Source of the DNA: Siphonodentalium dalli
Lineage: Eukaryota > Mollusca > Scaphopoda > Gadilida > Siphonodentaliidae
Reading direction: 5' to 3'
Assembly (NCBI GenBank): GCA_032622095.1
Contig: CP136068.1
Location: forward strand, 186,611,309-186,675,308
Length of the DNA stretch: 64,000 nucleotides
Position 1 is the first letter of the stretch. The number at the start of each line of letters is the position of its first letter. Below the pieces are notes generated by a model. It did no database searches. It was not told the origin of the DNA and worked only from the letters and a program-made list of their open reading frames with translations. The position numbers and the translations under genes were made by a program. Below, in pieces: positions 1 to 11,699 of this stretch.

Positions 1-3000
1 TATGTGAGACGTAATATACCCCACTCAGTTAATTATGTGCAGATGTGTCAATAATTAGCTTAGGGACGCTCTAACATTCTCCGTTCATACAGAATTACCT
101 GTTATTAATAAAATATGTTGTTGTTGTAACTGGGATATGGAAGCCTAGACATATCTGTAATCAATACAACAGCATCTCTGGACACCCGTGTCAGTACACG
201 ATTTATATCGGGTCACATTAAGATCAATTAGAAAATTCTAAAGTCGTTATCAAAAATAAGTAATTTTTCACACCAAAACGTGTATGGGGAGGGGTAGCTA
301 AAATCAATTATCTCGCAAACTGTTCAAACTTTCTGTTAACTTCTTTATCTGTATGCTTGCTAGATAACTACTGCACCACATTGATTAAATATGTTGGCGT
401 TATTACAATATACGTTTAAATGATAATGTTTAAAAAATATATTTCCGTGAAAAAGAGAGATTTTTCAGCAGAAAATAAATGATTCGGTTCCATATGGCAG
501 GAAAATCCAAACTTACCAACAATTTTTCCTATAAAGTAGATGTGGCAATATTAACACAAACAATCTTGGCAAATAAGTTAGAACTTCGCCACACCGTTCG
601 CCTGACCAAAATACTTAATTTCTGGAAAAAGTAACTGGTGGGTATCTTTCATCGTCGATTTGACAAAAGCCACCACCAATTCCGATATTTTTCACTATCA
701 ATTTCGTGAACAATATATGTTTCAACTTGTTCTACTGCGGGTAGGGGTACCGAACCACTTTTGGCGTTTGGTCACTGCGCTATTTAGTCTCAGTAATATT
801 ATTCGACACAAGCTAGGGGCCCGTGTATCTGCTTAGGGGTGACGCATATTGGGAGGGGTCAAGTTACAAGCCCTTGTGGTTCATAGTTTGGGTTAATAAA
901 TATTAGTTTCAACATTATTATGAAAATAAATAAAGTTAATTTATTTTATCAATTATAACAGCATTATAAGCATGCATGCGTGTATTCATGTTTCCGAGTT
1001 TGTTGAATAAAATAATTTGTCCGCAATTTTGAAAGTTATTTAGAGTTCACGTGCTTTCACGAAAATAATAGTAAATATAGTGAAAATGCAACAGAACAGT
1101 TCTTATTCCAAGGTGTATAACTAAGAGAGGAAGAGAGAATGTATTCATTAATATATATGTTTTTGAAGCACATATGCCAAGAAACAATTAAATTGTGAAC
1201 AATATACAAAGTTTGGTATATTTCAATTGCATATCAACTGTTGTTATGAACGACACATTTGACAACCTAATCAACGTGAGAGGAATTGGGAGGGAACATT
1301 TAATGTGGACACAAAGTTTCTGGCGGTCTTTGCCCTTTCTCTCGAAAATGTTATAAAAAATGTTTTTGAGTCCAATTTGAACTTGACCTTTGACCTTGAC
1401 AGAGGTAACTAGAAAATTGCCAACAATGATTTTATTTATCGGGGTATCCCTAGCACATTATTAATATTGTTGGTGTATGGTACTAAAAATGTTTGGCAAA
1501 AATTGTTCTAGCCACCTTTTCTGCCTCCTGACTATAATATCGTATTCAGCATTCTGTCTGCTGAAATGCAGCGTGTGATCATATAATTAAGACAGTAATC
1601 ATGCGAATATAGTCAAGTTGCAGGCCAGACCGATTGGATTGTCGGCTTCAATGATAATTTTACGGGTGTGTTTTAAGAAGGCGCCCCATTCTGAATTAGT
1701 ATTTAAATGAATATTTCGTTATAAGTAGCAAAAACACCAACTTCACTGTTCCTACTAAACAGCACGGAATACAACTTCAGTCATTGGAACTGGCACAACA
1801 GTTTAAAAGTTCATACAGAACCCGTCGGCAATTAGGCAATGCTTATGTTTACCTACGGCATTACCTATGTCAAAGGTATCAGTTGAAATCATGTATGCTA
1901 GGAGTCCACGGAAGTAAACGGTGTGTGGTTAAGGGATGTCTTAAAATAATGCGAATTTACACGTGTAGACACAAAGTATATAATTGGAGACCTTTCGCAA
2001 AATCACGAATACGGATACGAATATGGAAATATATTGCCAGTATACGGCCAAAATTCGATATATATGCAGGGGGTTCTTTAATTATGTGCAGATATGTCTA
2101 GAATGTGCCACCGGTACTGCTTGGGAACGCTCTAATATTACCCATATGGTGTACTAATCAAGGATAAGAATATGGGATCTGAAAGAGACACACATTACGT
2201 TTTCATCAAATATATGTGTAACTGAATAAAATGGGGCATATGCCGTCTCACCAATTAGCCACTGTAGGTAAATTGTGATGCTGTCAACCTCACTAGGACA
2301 ATATGTCCATAAAAGTAATAGTGATTTTTGCGGAACGTCTCTAGACGCAGAGTCAGCAATGTTTACATAATACCATGGCACGGATACACATATTTGAAAG
2401 GTAATGCAATTAAGTTCATACAATATAATCGCGTGCATGTCATTTTAAATTTCATATACATGTCATGTACATTCAACTGCGCTATTTAATACACCTTAAT
2501 TATGAATATTTGAATGTGTATTTAAATAAACACAACGTTCGGCATAACATGTGCGAACATCAATACCGTCGCCATTTTTACACAGTGTGCTGTCAAACAC
2601 CGCATGAGATAAAATACGATTGGCAAATCGTACGAAGTTTGGTATTGAAGGAATCTCAGGCCTTTTGTGGCAGCATGATATAGACCAAGGACGAGACGAC
2701 TAGTCTGAACACAAAAGAGTGTATACGACACTCAGCGCTAAACCTGTAATTACCTCCGCTGATGCCTGGGAGGATCCAATCACTGGGTCTCTAATGAAAT
2801 TACATTGGAAACCTCTACCTACATTCCATAAAAGGATGATTAAGTTTTAATTAACAGAATGAATGAAATCATTTCACTTTTATAAAATTGAGGAAACATA
2901 GCACTGTGTTCTTTTCAGTTCAGATAATAAAAAATGTGTGTGGCGTGATAACATAAGACTTATGACCCGAATTGGTGGACAATATGTGCGGGTTGTAAGC

Positions 3001-3257
3001 AAACATATCAACTATGGTGGCCTATATGTGCCACTGATTGTGACCATATTACTTCCGAAACACAAGAAAGGTCTATTTAATTTTTTTTTCGTATGTGATA
3101 TATATGGGAAACAATAGGGGATTTATTAATTAATGCGTCCCACAGAGGAAATCCATGGCCAGAATTGTGGGGTACTTAATGTATAAAATTGACTGATTAT
3201 AGAATATAATCTACACTCGGTACCTGTGTAGAAAGTAAGAATATCACGTTCCTGGAA
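1..3257. other. AT-rich stretch without a recognised gene
   Basis: I see no exon, RNA gene or transposon core that I can name here. Short open frames (for example minus 2438-2154, 94 codons) show no motif I recognise. A weak diverged repeat links about 30-100 and about 2072-2150: both carry a shared TTAATTATGTGCAGATRTGTC-like stretch followed by a GGGA(A/C)CGCTCTAA motif. It is probably old mobile DNA. This would be the side where 3' exons of the minus-strand EGF gene should lie, but none was found. Confidence 0.5.
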
Positions 3258-4395
3258 ATGGCACCAAAAAAGTCCAAAACACATTGCGCAGCTATCAATT
3301 GTGCCAATGCCAGATGGAAGAATGACAAGCAAGATGTTATTTATTTGATAGTTCACAATTATATGGATAATTTCCACAACAACTATAAAATAGATTATGC
3401 GAGAACTAATTTTCAAATTCCAAGTTTGACCTTGTATAGAAATATTTCAATGTACACATGTATGTATATAGCCCATTATAATGTACATATACACAATTCA
3501 GTTGTATTATATACTGGTGTGTGTATAAATGAAGAGGTTTACTATATATAAAAATGGAGAAAATGAGACCAATTGGAAGCAAGAAGGAGCTACACTTCCT
3601 AAATGGATGGATAGTTCCCATCTCCTGCATGTTGGAACTTTGGAAGAAACTATCTGACAATTGACTTAAATACCTCCTTACTAACATACTAAATCAGTAT
3701 TGTCTAGATAACCTATTTTCAGGTATCAGATCTTCAGGTGGATTTCGGGACAATCCAGAGGCTGACCAATTCAATCAGGAAATGCGTTGTCACTGCAGCA
3801 CTAAAACTGCCAAAAACATCACATTGCATTGATAATGCTGACAAGATTTTAGTTACCATCGGAAGTATCTGTACCAAACAATCAAGCCAACCAAATTATT
3901 TGGATTTTCAAGTACCCCGAGACACTCCAGCACAAATTGTCACAAGCATCAGTGATATTGTGGCATCATTGCCGATATTTAATGTATTACTGTACATTGC
4001 GGGATTCTGCCTCTTTAAAACAACTGAAAACCACACAAGCTGCAATTGTGTAGATCATTTAATTGTAAAAAGACATTAATCAACCCAGAGGAGAATATGG
4101 CGGACTCAAAATCCCGACGGACGAAACCTTCATGAAATTCACTCTCCTTAAATGAATATTTGTCACCCTCTTTTCAAAGGTATTGTACCTTGGCAAGATA
4201 CATGCAAGACTGAGAACATTCATGCATGGTGCCAGTGATGTGAAATTCCAATGTTGTGATTCAGTTGGCAAGAAACTCACGGATCTATTTATCATTCTGA
4301 GAATCCTTGCAACATTGAAATTCCAACATCACGATACTAAACAGAAAACAACAACTCGCAATGATAGAAAGTTGCTAAAAATTAGTCATCTGTAA
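3258..4395 (+). pseudogene. THAP / P-element-like transposase remnant
   Basis: Three collinear plus-strand coding pieces recall THAP-domain P-element-like (THAP9-type) transposases. The 3258 frame opens with MAPKKSKTHCAAINCANAR, matching the start of a THAP zinc finger (Cys-x4-Cys). The same frame resumes at 3738-4079 and includes VLLYIAGFCLFK followed by a Cys pair, like the conserved YIAG segment with a CxxC-type pair in the C-terminal half of these transposases. A +1 shift near 4072 continues with RGEYGGLKIP, and after one stop the 4183-4395 frame reads RILATLKFQHHD and ends RKLLKISHL, like the family's final segment. Family knowledge: these proteins bind terminal repeats through THAP and catalyse cut-and-paste transposition. 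The stops and the missing central catalytic part show a dead copy. I saw no terminal inverted repeats. Family assignment rests on remembered motifs. Confidence 0.55.
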
Positions 4396-4944
4396 ATACA
4401 TGTAAGTATCAATTTTCTCATCTCAACAAGCATGAGCGTGTAGTGTTTTTTTTTGTCTGTGAAACACTGGACAAACATGACAGATTATGTGATAAAACAT
4501 TTTCTATTTGTTTTCTATTGCCAGCCATCTCTCCTGGCATAGAGACCCTCTCAGAGACCCACACTAAGAGTGCAAATTGATTACATAGAGCTGTATGCGA
4601 GTTTCGTATCTCTCTATATATTATCTCTGGTAGTGCGCTTACTCTCGAATATCGTACTATATAATTACAGCGGATTGTTTTATATCTGTTAATACGACCA
4701 GAAGCTCACATGACGACCTGATTGCAATATATTTTTTTCTTGGCAACTATACTCTAATTAAACATATAATTTCCGAACTGGACGTAGTAAATCTGTTCTA
4801 AACATTAGCTTCCGTCTCTCTGATCAAGCTCGCACAGAACATCAAATACACGTTTTAAGTGTATTTGCATTCACAAAATGTGATGAATCCGGCCGATAAT
4901 ACAATTTGTGCTAAAACTTAGAGTACATGATATGTTTATTTTGT

Positions 4945-4970
4945 TCAACACAACACAACACAACACAACA
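4945..4970. repeat. (CAACA)n microsatellite
   Basis: Five uninterrupted CAACA units lie in AT-rich sequence. Confidence 0.9.
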
Positions 4971-4989
4971 AAGCATCATCTGAACAGAG

Positions 4990-5300
4990 AATTATTGACT
5001 AGTATAATATGACCATACGCTAGCGTAATTTTCGAACCACAGCTAAAACACACGCACAAGCTAGAATATATCTGTGTCTTTTTAATCCTATAAAATAACT
5101 TCATAGATGCGTATGCCATCGAATAAGATTAACTTAGGCCTTATATCGTGGTGTGGTTCTGATATATTACACTCCAGACATGCACAAGGGTTCATCGACA
5201 TAGTGGGTTCTATAGTAATTTCGTGTATCAATTAGGTCAATCATATCATACATCAAGGCATGTGAGAAATCAGAGATTCAGAATTATACAGAATACGAGC
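4990..5300. repeat. Diverged dispersed repeat (partner near 52.1 kb)
   Basis: This shares an ordered series of short matches with about 52095-52400: ATGCTAGCGTAATT-like text, then a TATCTGTG(G/T)CTTTTT block, then TTACACTCCA, then GTAATTTCGTGTAT-like text, then TGAGAAATC. The order and spacing are roughly kept, so the two look like old copies of one non-coding element in the same orientation. I could not define its ends. Confidence 0.5.
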
Positions 5301-5514
5301 TCACCGACCCAGACTTAAAACCTAAATAAAAAACTTTTAAAACCCATTCCTTTTGAACAAATTATTATGGAGTATAAACTACCAACATCAAACTGAAAGT
5401 ATTCAAAAGGCAGGACTGTTGGTTGTTGTCTAGAGGGGAGAATTTTACTTAAATTAACTTTATGTTGACATATTGTATTTTATCTTTGAATCGTGTACTA
5501 TTCCAGATTTTTAG

Positions 5515-6450
5515 AGAATAGGCTCAATCATCCCTATTTTTAAGAAGAAATGATCTCTTAGTGATGAGAATAATTATCGATGTATCACTATACTATGCTG
5601 TCTGGGCAAACTATTCACTTTCATCATAAACACGTTTAAATAATGTCTTAGACCAACAAAACTGGATCATTGATAACCAAAGTGGTTCTCGGAAACGACA
5701 TTCCAAAAATGACAACGTATTTCCTTTGCATAGTTTGATTAAACTGACAAAATTTAAAAAGAAAAAGTTGTATTGGTCATTTATATACTTTTAAAAAAGC
5801 TTTTGATACCGTTTCTCGTGATTCTCGTTGGTACAAATTGTTATTACATGGTATCGAAGGTAAAATATCATCATCAACATGTATACGGACATAACGTTTC
5901 AAGTTTTTCATAATGGTCAATATTCCTATAGTTTTCCTTTACTCGTTGGCCTAAAACAGGGGGACAATCAGTTATTTGAAATGATTCATGTTATTATAAG
6001 CAGATGACACGTTGTTATTCTCAGACGACCAAGATGACCTACAGCTACAATTTGACTACTTTTGAAGACTATTGTACCACCTGGATGTTAATAGTCAATA
6101 TTGGCAAATCGAAGGAGGTCTGTTTCGCCAGACGTAAGCCAAAGCACGTGTCATTTAGATACAATAATATAATTCTGGAATTAGTTAACTAATTTGCTTA
6201 TTTAGCAATAATTGATACCTATTGCTAACTATCAACAACATGAACCATCACGGTTTACATTTTGTTTTATAAAACTGATCAGTGCGCCAATTATTCCAAC
6301 TGGAGTGCTCACTCTTTATACTTCCACACAGGAAACGCGAGTATGTGTCCCAACATGGAAGCAATTGATATTTCTTGAATTGTGCTCAAGGGCGAACAGA
6401 GTTAGATTTGCACCAGACCAAGAACAACAATTATAGGATAAGTACCAAAC
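5515..6450 (+). pseudogene. LINE reverse transcriptase remnant (CR1/L2/Jockey-like)
   Basis: Plus-strand pieces carry the order of a non-LTR retrotransposon RT. Around 5525-5640 there is IIPIFKK followed by NNYRCITILCCLGKLFT (finger motifs). At about 5655-5830 there is DNQSGSRKRHSKNDNVF and then KAFDTVSRDSRW (the FD aspartate of the catalytic core). At 6001-6190 there is ADDTLLFSDDQDDLQ (the DD catalytic pair) followed by CTTWMLIVNIGKSKEVCF. In the family this enzyme performs target-primed reverse transcription. Many stops and frameshifts break the frame, and the region between palm motifs is shortened, so this is a 5'-truncated dead copy. The LINE ORF1 remnant at 7.5 kb could belong to a related element, but it lies downstream in the wrong order to be the same copy. 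Confidence 0.75.
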
Positions 6451-7491
6451 GTCAATAGGAGATTCTAAAAAGATGAACAATTTTACTCGTTAAAAAACGG
6501 ATAGATTTAAATCCACGCTGCTGTGCTTATCGATCTGGAGAAACCTATCCATACAATAGCACAGGAACCCCATGCTCATTTATACTTTAGATACTAAATA
6601 GTCGTTACCGAGTAGTTATCATATGTTCCGGCAGTAAGTCCAACAAACGACAATAGATTGAACTTATTAACGAAACAATTCCCCTCAACAAATAGGGCTA
6701 TACTTCTGCACTTTGATTTGTATGTCTTCTGCGTTTATCACCTAACATCATCCAAATGAACAATGTACATTTTATAACTGACTGGGAGAAATTTAGGGGT
6801 TAACAACAACCAAATGCACGCGAGCTTGTACCTTAGGCGAAGGTGAATAATAACGTCATATATATTTTTCTATATGTTCTATAGCGATGAGCCAAATTCT
6901 GTTTTTTTGTGAAATTGACATGTGACTTCTGGTTAGCAACTGTCTGGACTTTGTACATTTCGGAATCGGCAGTGGACCAGACAAGATATTGCACTTGCCT
7001 TGTCTCCACATTCTCAATGGGCTCTTCCGCTTTGCTGAAAATATTTCCTTGGCGAAGCAGAAATGGTCGAGTCGCTGCGAATGGTCGTCTCTACTGCATG
7101 ATGTTACATTATAATTATTGGCATTACATATGAGGTATCAGCTTAGTTGAAAAAATCCTGTAGAATATGCTCGTATAAATGCCAATATACTACAAGCAAC
7201 ATCCTAGTTTATTACCCTTTTCCGCGTTTCTGGTTGCGTCGGCCATTTTGAATGCGTGATACACATCAAGTCGAAACAACTTGATTCCCCCCCGTGAAAA
7301 TGTGTGCTGAAAATCGCAAATGTCGTTTGATTATTGTAATATTGAATCACCACAAATTCTGTGGTTGCTCCACTTCTTGTCACGTATATGGCCATAATAT
7401 CCTGACAGAGCTATGTCAGAAGCTCTCATTTTCCAAGGTTAAGATAATGATACATCTACTGGCCCACACGTAACCCATACTAGACAGGTGT
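6451..7491. other. Sequence between LINE fragments, no gene seen
   Basis: Short open frames occur (plus 6909-7133, minus 7395-7204), but I recognise no domain, splice-bounded exon or repeat in them. It may contain further decayed LINE sequence. Confidence 0.45.
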
Positions 7492-7767
7492 TTGATGTTG
7501 AAGTGAGAATGGATGAGCTGGATAACACCATGAAGAAAATGGAACTCGAGGCTGAAGATAGGGATTCAGAAATTCTTGTACTAAAGGCAGAAATTAATTA
7601 GTTAAGAGATCAAAACAACCGTTTAGAACAGACAAGAAAATAAAAGCATAGGGATCTTTGGACTGGAAGATGACAGCGAGAAAGAAAGTCTTGATGAATG
7701 TGAAATGAATTGTGTAAAACTAATAAACGATAAGTTGTCAATTCCAATCACACATACAATACAAAAT
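7492..7767 (+). pseudogene. LINE ORF1 remnant (coiled coil + RRM-like start)
   Basis: The plus frame reads VEVRMDELDNTMKKMELEAE and continues as a charged heptad-like coiled coil to a stop. After a shift it reads IGIFGLEDDSEKESLDECE, then CVKLINDKLSIPI. This matches the layout of CR1/L1-type ORF1 proteins: a coiled coil, then a RRM-like domain starting near an (R)NN.RIFGL motif. Such proteins coat LINE RNA. It stops abruptly at about 7767, where sequence identical to the EGF-array intron begins, so it marks the edge of the duplicated block. Confidence 0.6.
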
Positions 7768-7879
7768 TTCACAAGCTCCAGTTCATGGAATCATAACGGA
7801 TGAAATCCATTCTCAACCAACGAAATTAAAATGGGATACTCTTGTTGCAATGGATTGATCCGACCGGATACCATTTTAT

Positions 7880-8250
7880 ATACCACCACACATTATGCAT
7901 AATGCGGGGGTTCAAAAGATTAGTGTCCTTTTATGATACGGTATCAACTCTAGACCGGGGAGTTCCCCTCTACCCATTACAAAGCAGAGTAAATTAGTTC
8001 ATATCCTGCAACCTATATGCCCATATATGGGTGTCTGATTTCAAATGCTTATTTGTAAAACAAAAATGGCATAACATTTATCAAATATAATGCAAATTAT
8101 TGCACAACTACTTCTATAATAGTGCCATAATATTAGTAGGTGCCTCATTTAAAATGCCTATTTCTCAAACGTCATGCAAGTTGTCGCACAACTACGTAAT
8201 CAATTCAGTAGGACACATCCCGCCTTTAAAATGCCTGCCGGCGGTCACGA
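7880..8250. repeat. Intronic module: GCATAATGCGGGG block plus 80 bp sub-repeats
   Basis: This begins near TATGCATAATGCGGGGGTTC, runs through ACTCTAGACCGGGGAGTTCC and then into an about 80 bp sub-repeat (GTGCCTCATTTAAAATGCYT ... TATCGCACAACTACGTCACT). The same module recurs near 9590, 10440, 16610, 19255, 21115, 23200 and 26275. It is not coding. Confidence 0.8.
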
Positions 8251-8254
8251 TATA

Positions 8255-8526
8255 AAACAGTAGATAAAAAGAGCGGCCAAGTTGTGCCCCACCCACAAGA
8301 AGCAGTAGATAATAAAGGCCGTCCACGTTTTTGCCCCCAATTCAGTAGATAGTAAAGAGCGTGTTGTTTTTGCCCACAAATCAGTATATAATAAAGAGCG
8401 TCCATGTTTTGACCCCCCACAAAGCAATGGATAATAAAGAGCGTCAATATTTTTGCCACCCAAAGCAGTAGATAATAAAGAGCGGCCATGTTTCTGCCCC
8501 AAAGAAGTAGATAATAAAGAGCGTTC
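8255..8526. repeat. G/C-run minisatellite, array 1 (about 7 units)
   Basis: Units of about 36-42 bp carry AGTAGATAATAAAGAGCG, then TCCATGTTTTTG, then a run of C. Length differences lie mainly in the C run, which keeps short frames open by chance. It sits inside an intron of the EGF gene model. Confidence 0.9.
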
Positions 8527-8589
8527 TTAATTATCAGCTTTTGTGATCATTTCGATGCCTGGCACAAGGGAACCCACCACTTCAAAGAC

Positions 8590-8615
8590 ATATATATATA
8601 TATATATATATATAC
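8590..8615. repeat. (TA)n microsatellite
   Basis: About 13 TA units follow TTCAAAGACA. The matching site in the partner copy (18.2 kb) is much longer. Confidence 0.9.
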
Positions 8616-8939
8616 AGTATAAGACAATATACCAGACGATCTAAATACCTGGTGTTGTCAAGCTGTAGCTAATATATATATTTTATTTTATTCAAAATAT
8701 AAGGCTTGTTTTGTCCTCGCTCGGTTCATTGTATCAAAAGTTACAGGCATCGGAACAGTAACATTTTGGCCAAAATATGTGGTCGGACATTTACTGGGCA
8801 CATCAGACTCCTGAAGATTCTGGTGCCCGTACGGCTATTTGGTTTGTTTGCAAATAGTAAGCGGAACGATGGAACATTCTGAATAATTTGGTGTTGAATA
8901 AGTGGAGCGATACACGTTTTTTCAGAGTGTGTTAATTTA

Positions 8940-9140
<201 letters not shown>

Positions 9141-9520
9141 TTAATTACATTCCATGGAATATGTGTGAAAGTTGGTGTCATTTTTCATGGAACTTCTCGT
9201 TTTAAACGTGTTATCTTAATGTTATACACTAAAATCTTAATACGAAGAATTCTGACATGCATGCAATCCGGAATACACTTTAATTGAAACCAAATGAGAC
9301 ATGCACTGGTCTTAGAAATACAAAACAACGCCACTTTGTTATTGAAAACTTCACAAATAAGTATCGGTCGTCCCTATGACAAAACAAAATAGTGTCTTTC
9401 ATGCGGTGTTTCTTATGCCTAATGCGTTATTTTTACAGAAGAATCTGAGTACAAAAAGAAAAACGGACTTCGTAAAATCTCGAAAGAATCTTCAACTTGA
9501 GGATAATGTAGGTACTTTAC

Positions 9521-9576
9521 CTGTTTCACAATGTACCCATTGAAAGCCGACTGCGTAGGCGCACGTATATTCATTT
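9521..9576 (-). pseudogene. Half EGF exon (3' part only)
   Basis: The donor side and about 55 coding bases (the C-terminal Cys-rich end) are kept, with CAG|GTAAAG intact. The sequence then switches at about TATATTCATT to the dispersed intronic module, so the N-terminal half and the acceptor are gone. Without an acceptor it should not be spliced in. The same broken half at 19183 shows that the truncation predates the segmental duplication. Confidence 0.8.
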
Positions 9577-10740
9577 TATATACCGCCACGCACTATGCAT
9601 AATGCAGGGGTTCAAAAGATCAGTGCCGTTTCTGACACGGTATTAACTCTAGATCGGGTTCCCCTCTACACATTACAAAGCAGGGAAAATGAGTTTATCT
9701 CCTGCATCTTATAGGCCCATATATGGGTGTCTCATTTAAGATGCTTATTATTTTGTAAAACACAAATGGTATAACATTTATTGCACAACTGCGCCACTAA
9801 TATCAAAAAGCAGGAACAATGGGTTTATCTCATGCATCTTATAGGGCCATATATCGGTGCCTCATTTAAAGTGCTTATTTCTAAAACAAAGCGGGCTTAA
9901 AAGTTATCGCACAACTGCGTCACTAATAGTGTCAAGCGGGTGCCTCGTTCAAAATGGTTATTTCTCAAAAGTAATGCAGGGTTATCCACAACTACTTCAT
10001 TAATAGAGTCAAGACATTAGTGGTGCCTCAATTAAAATGTATATTTCTAAAAAACAAACACACAAACAAATGACATACATGTATCGCACAATTACGTCAC
10101 GAATAGTGTCAAGTGGGTGCCTCATTTAAAATGCTTATTTCTCAAATGTAATGCAGGTTATCGCATAACTACTTCAACAATAGGGCCAGAACATTAGTTA
10201 TTAGCTTTTGTGATCATTTCGATGCATGTCACAATAGACCCCACCACATTATTCACAATATAAGGCTTGTTTTGTCCTCGGTCGGTTTATTGTATCAAAA
10301 GATACCGGCATCGGAACAGTAAAATTCTGGCCAAAATATATGGCCGGACATTTACACACACAGCAGGCTCCTAACATTTTGAGCGCCCATACGGCTATGT
10401 TGTACTTTTTACATGAGTAAGCTCAATATGCATTATGCTGGGTTTCAAAAGATCAGTGCCCGTTTTTGACACGGTATCAACTCTAGACCGGGGAGTTCCC
10501 CTCTACCCAGTACAAAGCAGGGGCAATGGGTTTATCCCCTGCATCTTATATGCCATATATGGGTGTCTCATTTAAAATGGTTATTTCTAAAAACAAAAAT
10601 GACATAGCAGTTATCACACAACTACGTCACTAATAGTATCAAATGGGTGCCTCATTTAAAATGACTATTTCTCAAATGTAATGCAAGTTATCGCAAAACT
10701 ACGTAATTAATTCAACAGGACACATTTGTATGTCATTTCA
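9577..10740. repeat. Intronic dispersed module with 80 bp sub-repeats
   Basis: The module starting TATGCATAATGCAGGGG is followed by about six sub-repeats of roughly 75-85 bp (GTGCCTCATTTAAAATG ... GTTATCGCACAACT). At about 10428 a second copy of the module (GCATTATGCTGGGTTTC) starts abruptly, marking the right breakpoint of the segmental duplication. Confidence 0.75.
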
Positions 10741-11699
10741 TATCGGGTGTCTATGATATTATTGTTCTGCTTTTGAAATTAACGAAACATAGTTTGTAGA
10801 TATTTCACAGTGGTTCTAACGCAGGCCAACGGGGTGGGGAAGGGGGTAACATACAGCCTCACAAGTACAAGTCAGATATTGGCAAAAATATACAATCTGT
10901 CATATTCCTCATCGATACCCAAAACCAGCCATCTCAATATATTTAATTGTGTCTTATTGAGCATGAAATTTCTATTCTTTTCATATATAACTTGACAGAA
11001 ACAAACGAATGCATGCATTCGAGATATCTTATCGAAATCTACACACAAAATCGGTCACACGCTTGGTGTGCGGAAAGTAGTCATAATACAAATAATAATT
11101 AAATTATACAATCACGAATGGCGAACTTGAAAATTCCCTGTACGATATGTGGACTTCGCTTCGGTTGATTCCATCAATTTATTTATCAAACACAAGTTAC
11201 GAGCTAATGGCCTACCAGATGGATGTAACAAAATGGCTAATCGTCTGCTGGTCAGCAGTTTACATACTAAAATGCTGATCCGCATATTTCTCGAACTCAG
11301 TTTAACTCATTTACAACGATGATAGTCGATTGTTGGTTGGGAAATGACTTTTAATCGATTGGTTACATCCAAATGCATGGCGACATAATTTAACCCAGCG
11401 CCATGCCCGTTCAGAAGTTCAAACTCCCGTTCAGCAGTTCATTACATACATTCATTTCCAACTTTTAACTGATGTTGTATGCTCTTCATCTTATTCTGAA
11501 AGCATGCATACCAACTGAATCCAATGTTTTGCTGACCTTTCGACGTCACCACCTATGCAGACACAGATAAAGTTGTAAAAAACACCCCATTTATTTAAAG
11601 ATACACGGCCCAATTTGACACTATAGAACCTCAGTCGGTACGTTTTCTATATCAGAATGTGTTTCACAATAGCACCAATTTCAACGATAAATAATAGAT
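10741..11699. other. Intron sequence, nothing recognised
   Basis: No exon, element or array is recognised. A small direct duplication around CCCGTTCAGMAGTTCA lies near 11407-11443. Confidence 0.5.

Larger units (their letters stand above)
4396..5514. other. Intergenic stretch, no gene seen
   Basis: No coding signal is recognised. It holds a short pentanucleotide repeat near 4945 and a diverged dispersed repeat (about 4990-5300), both listed separately. Confidence 0.5.
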
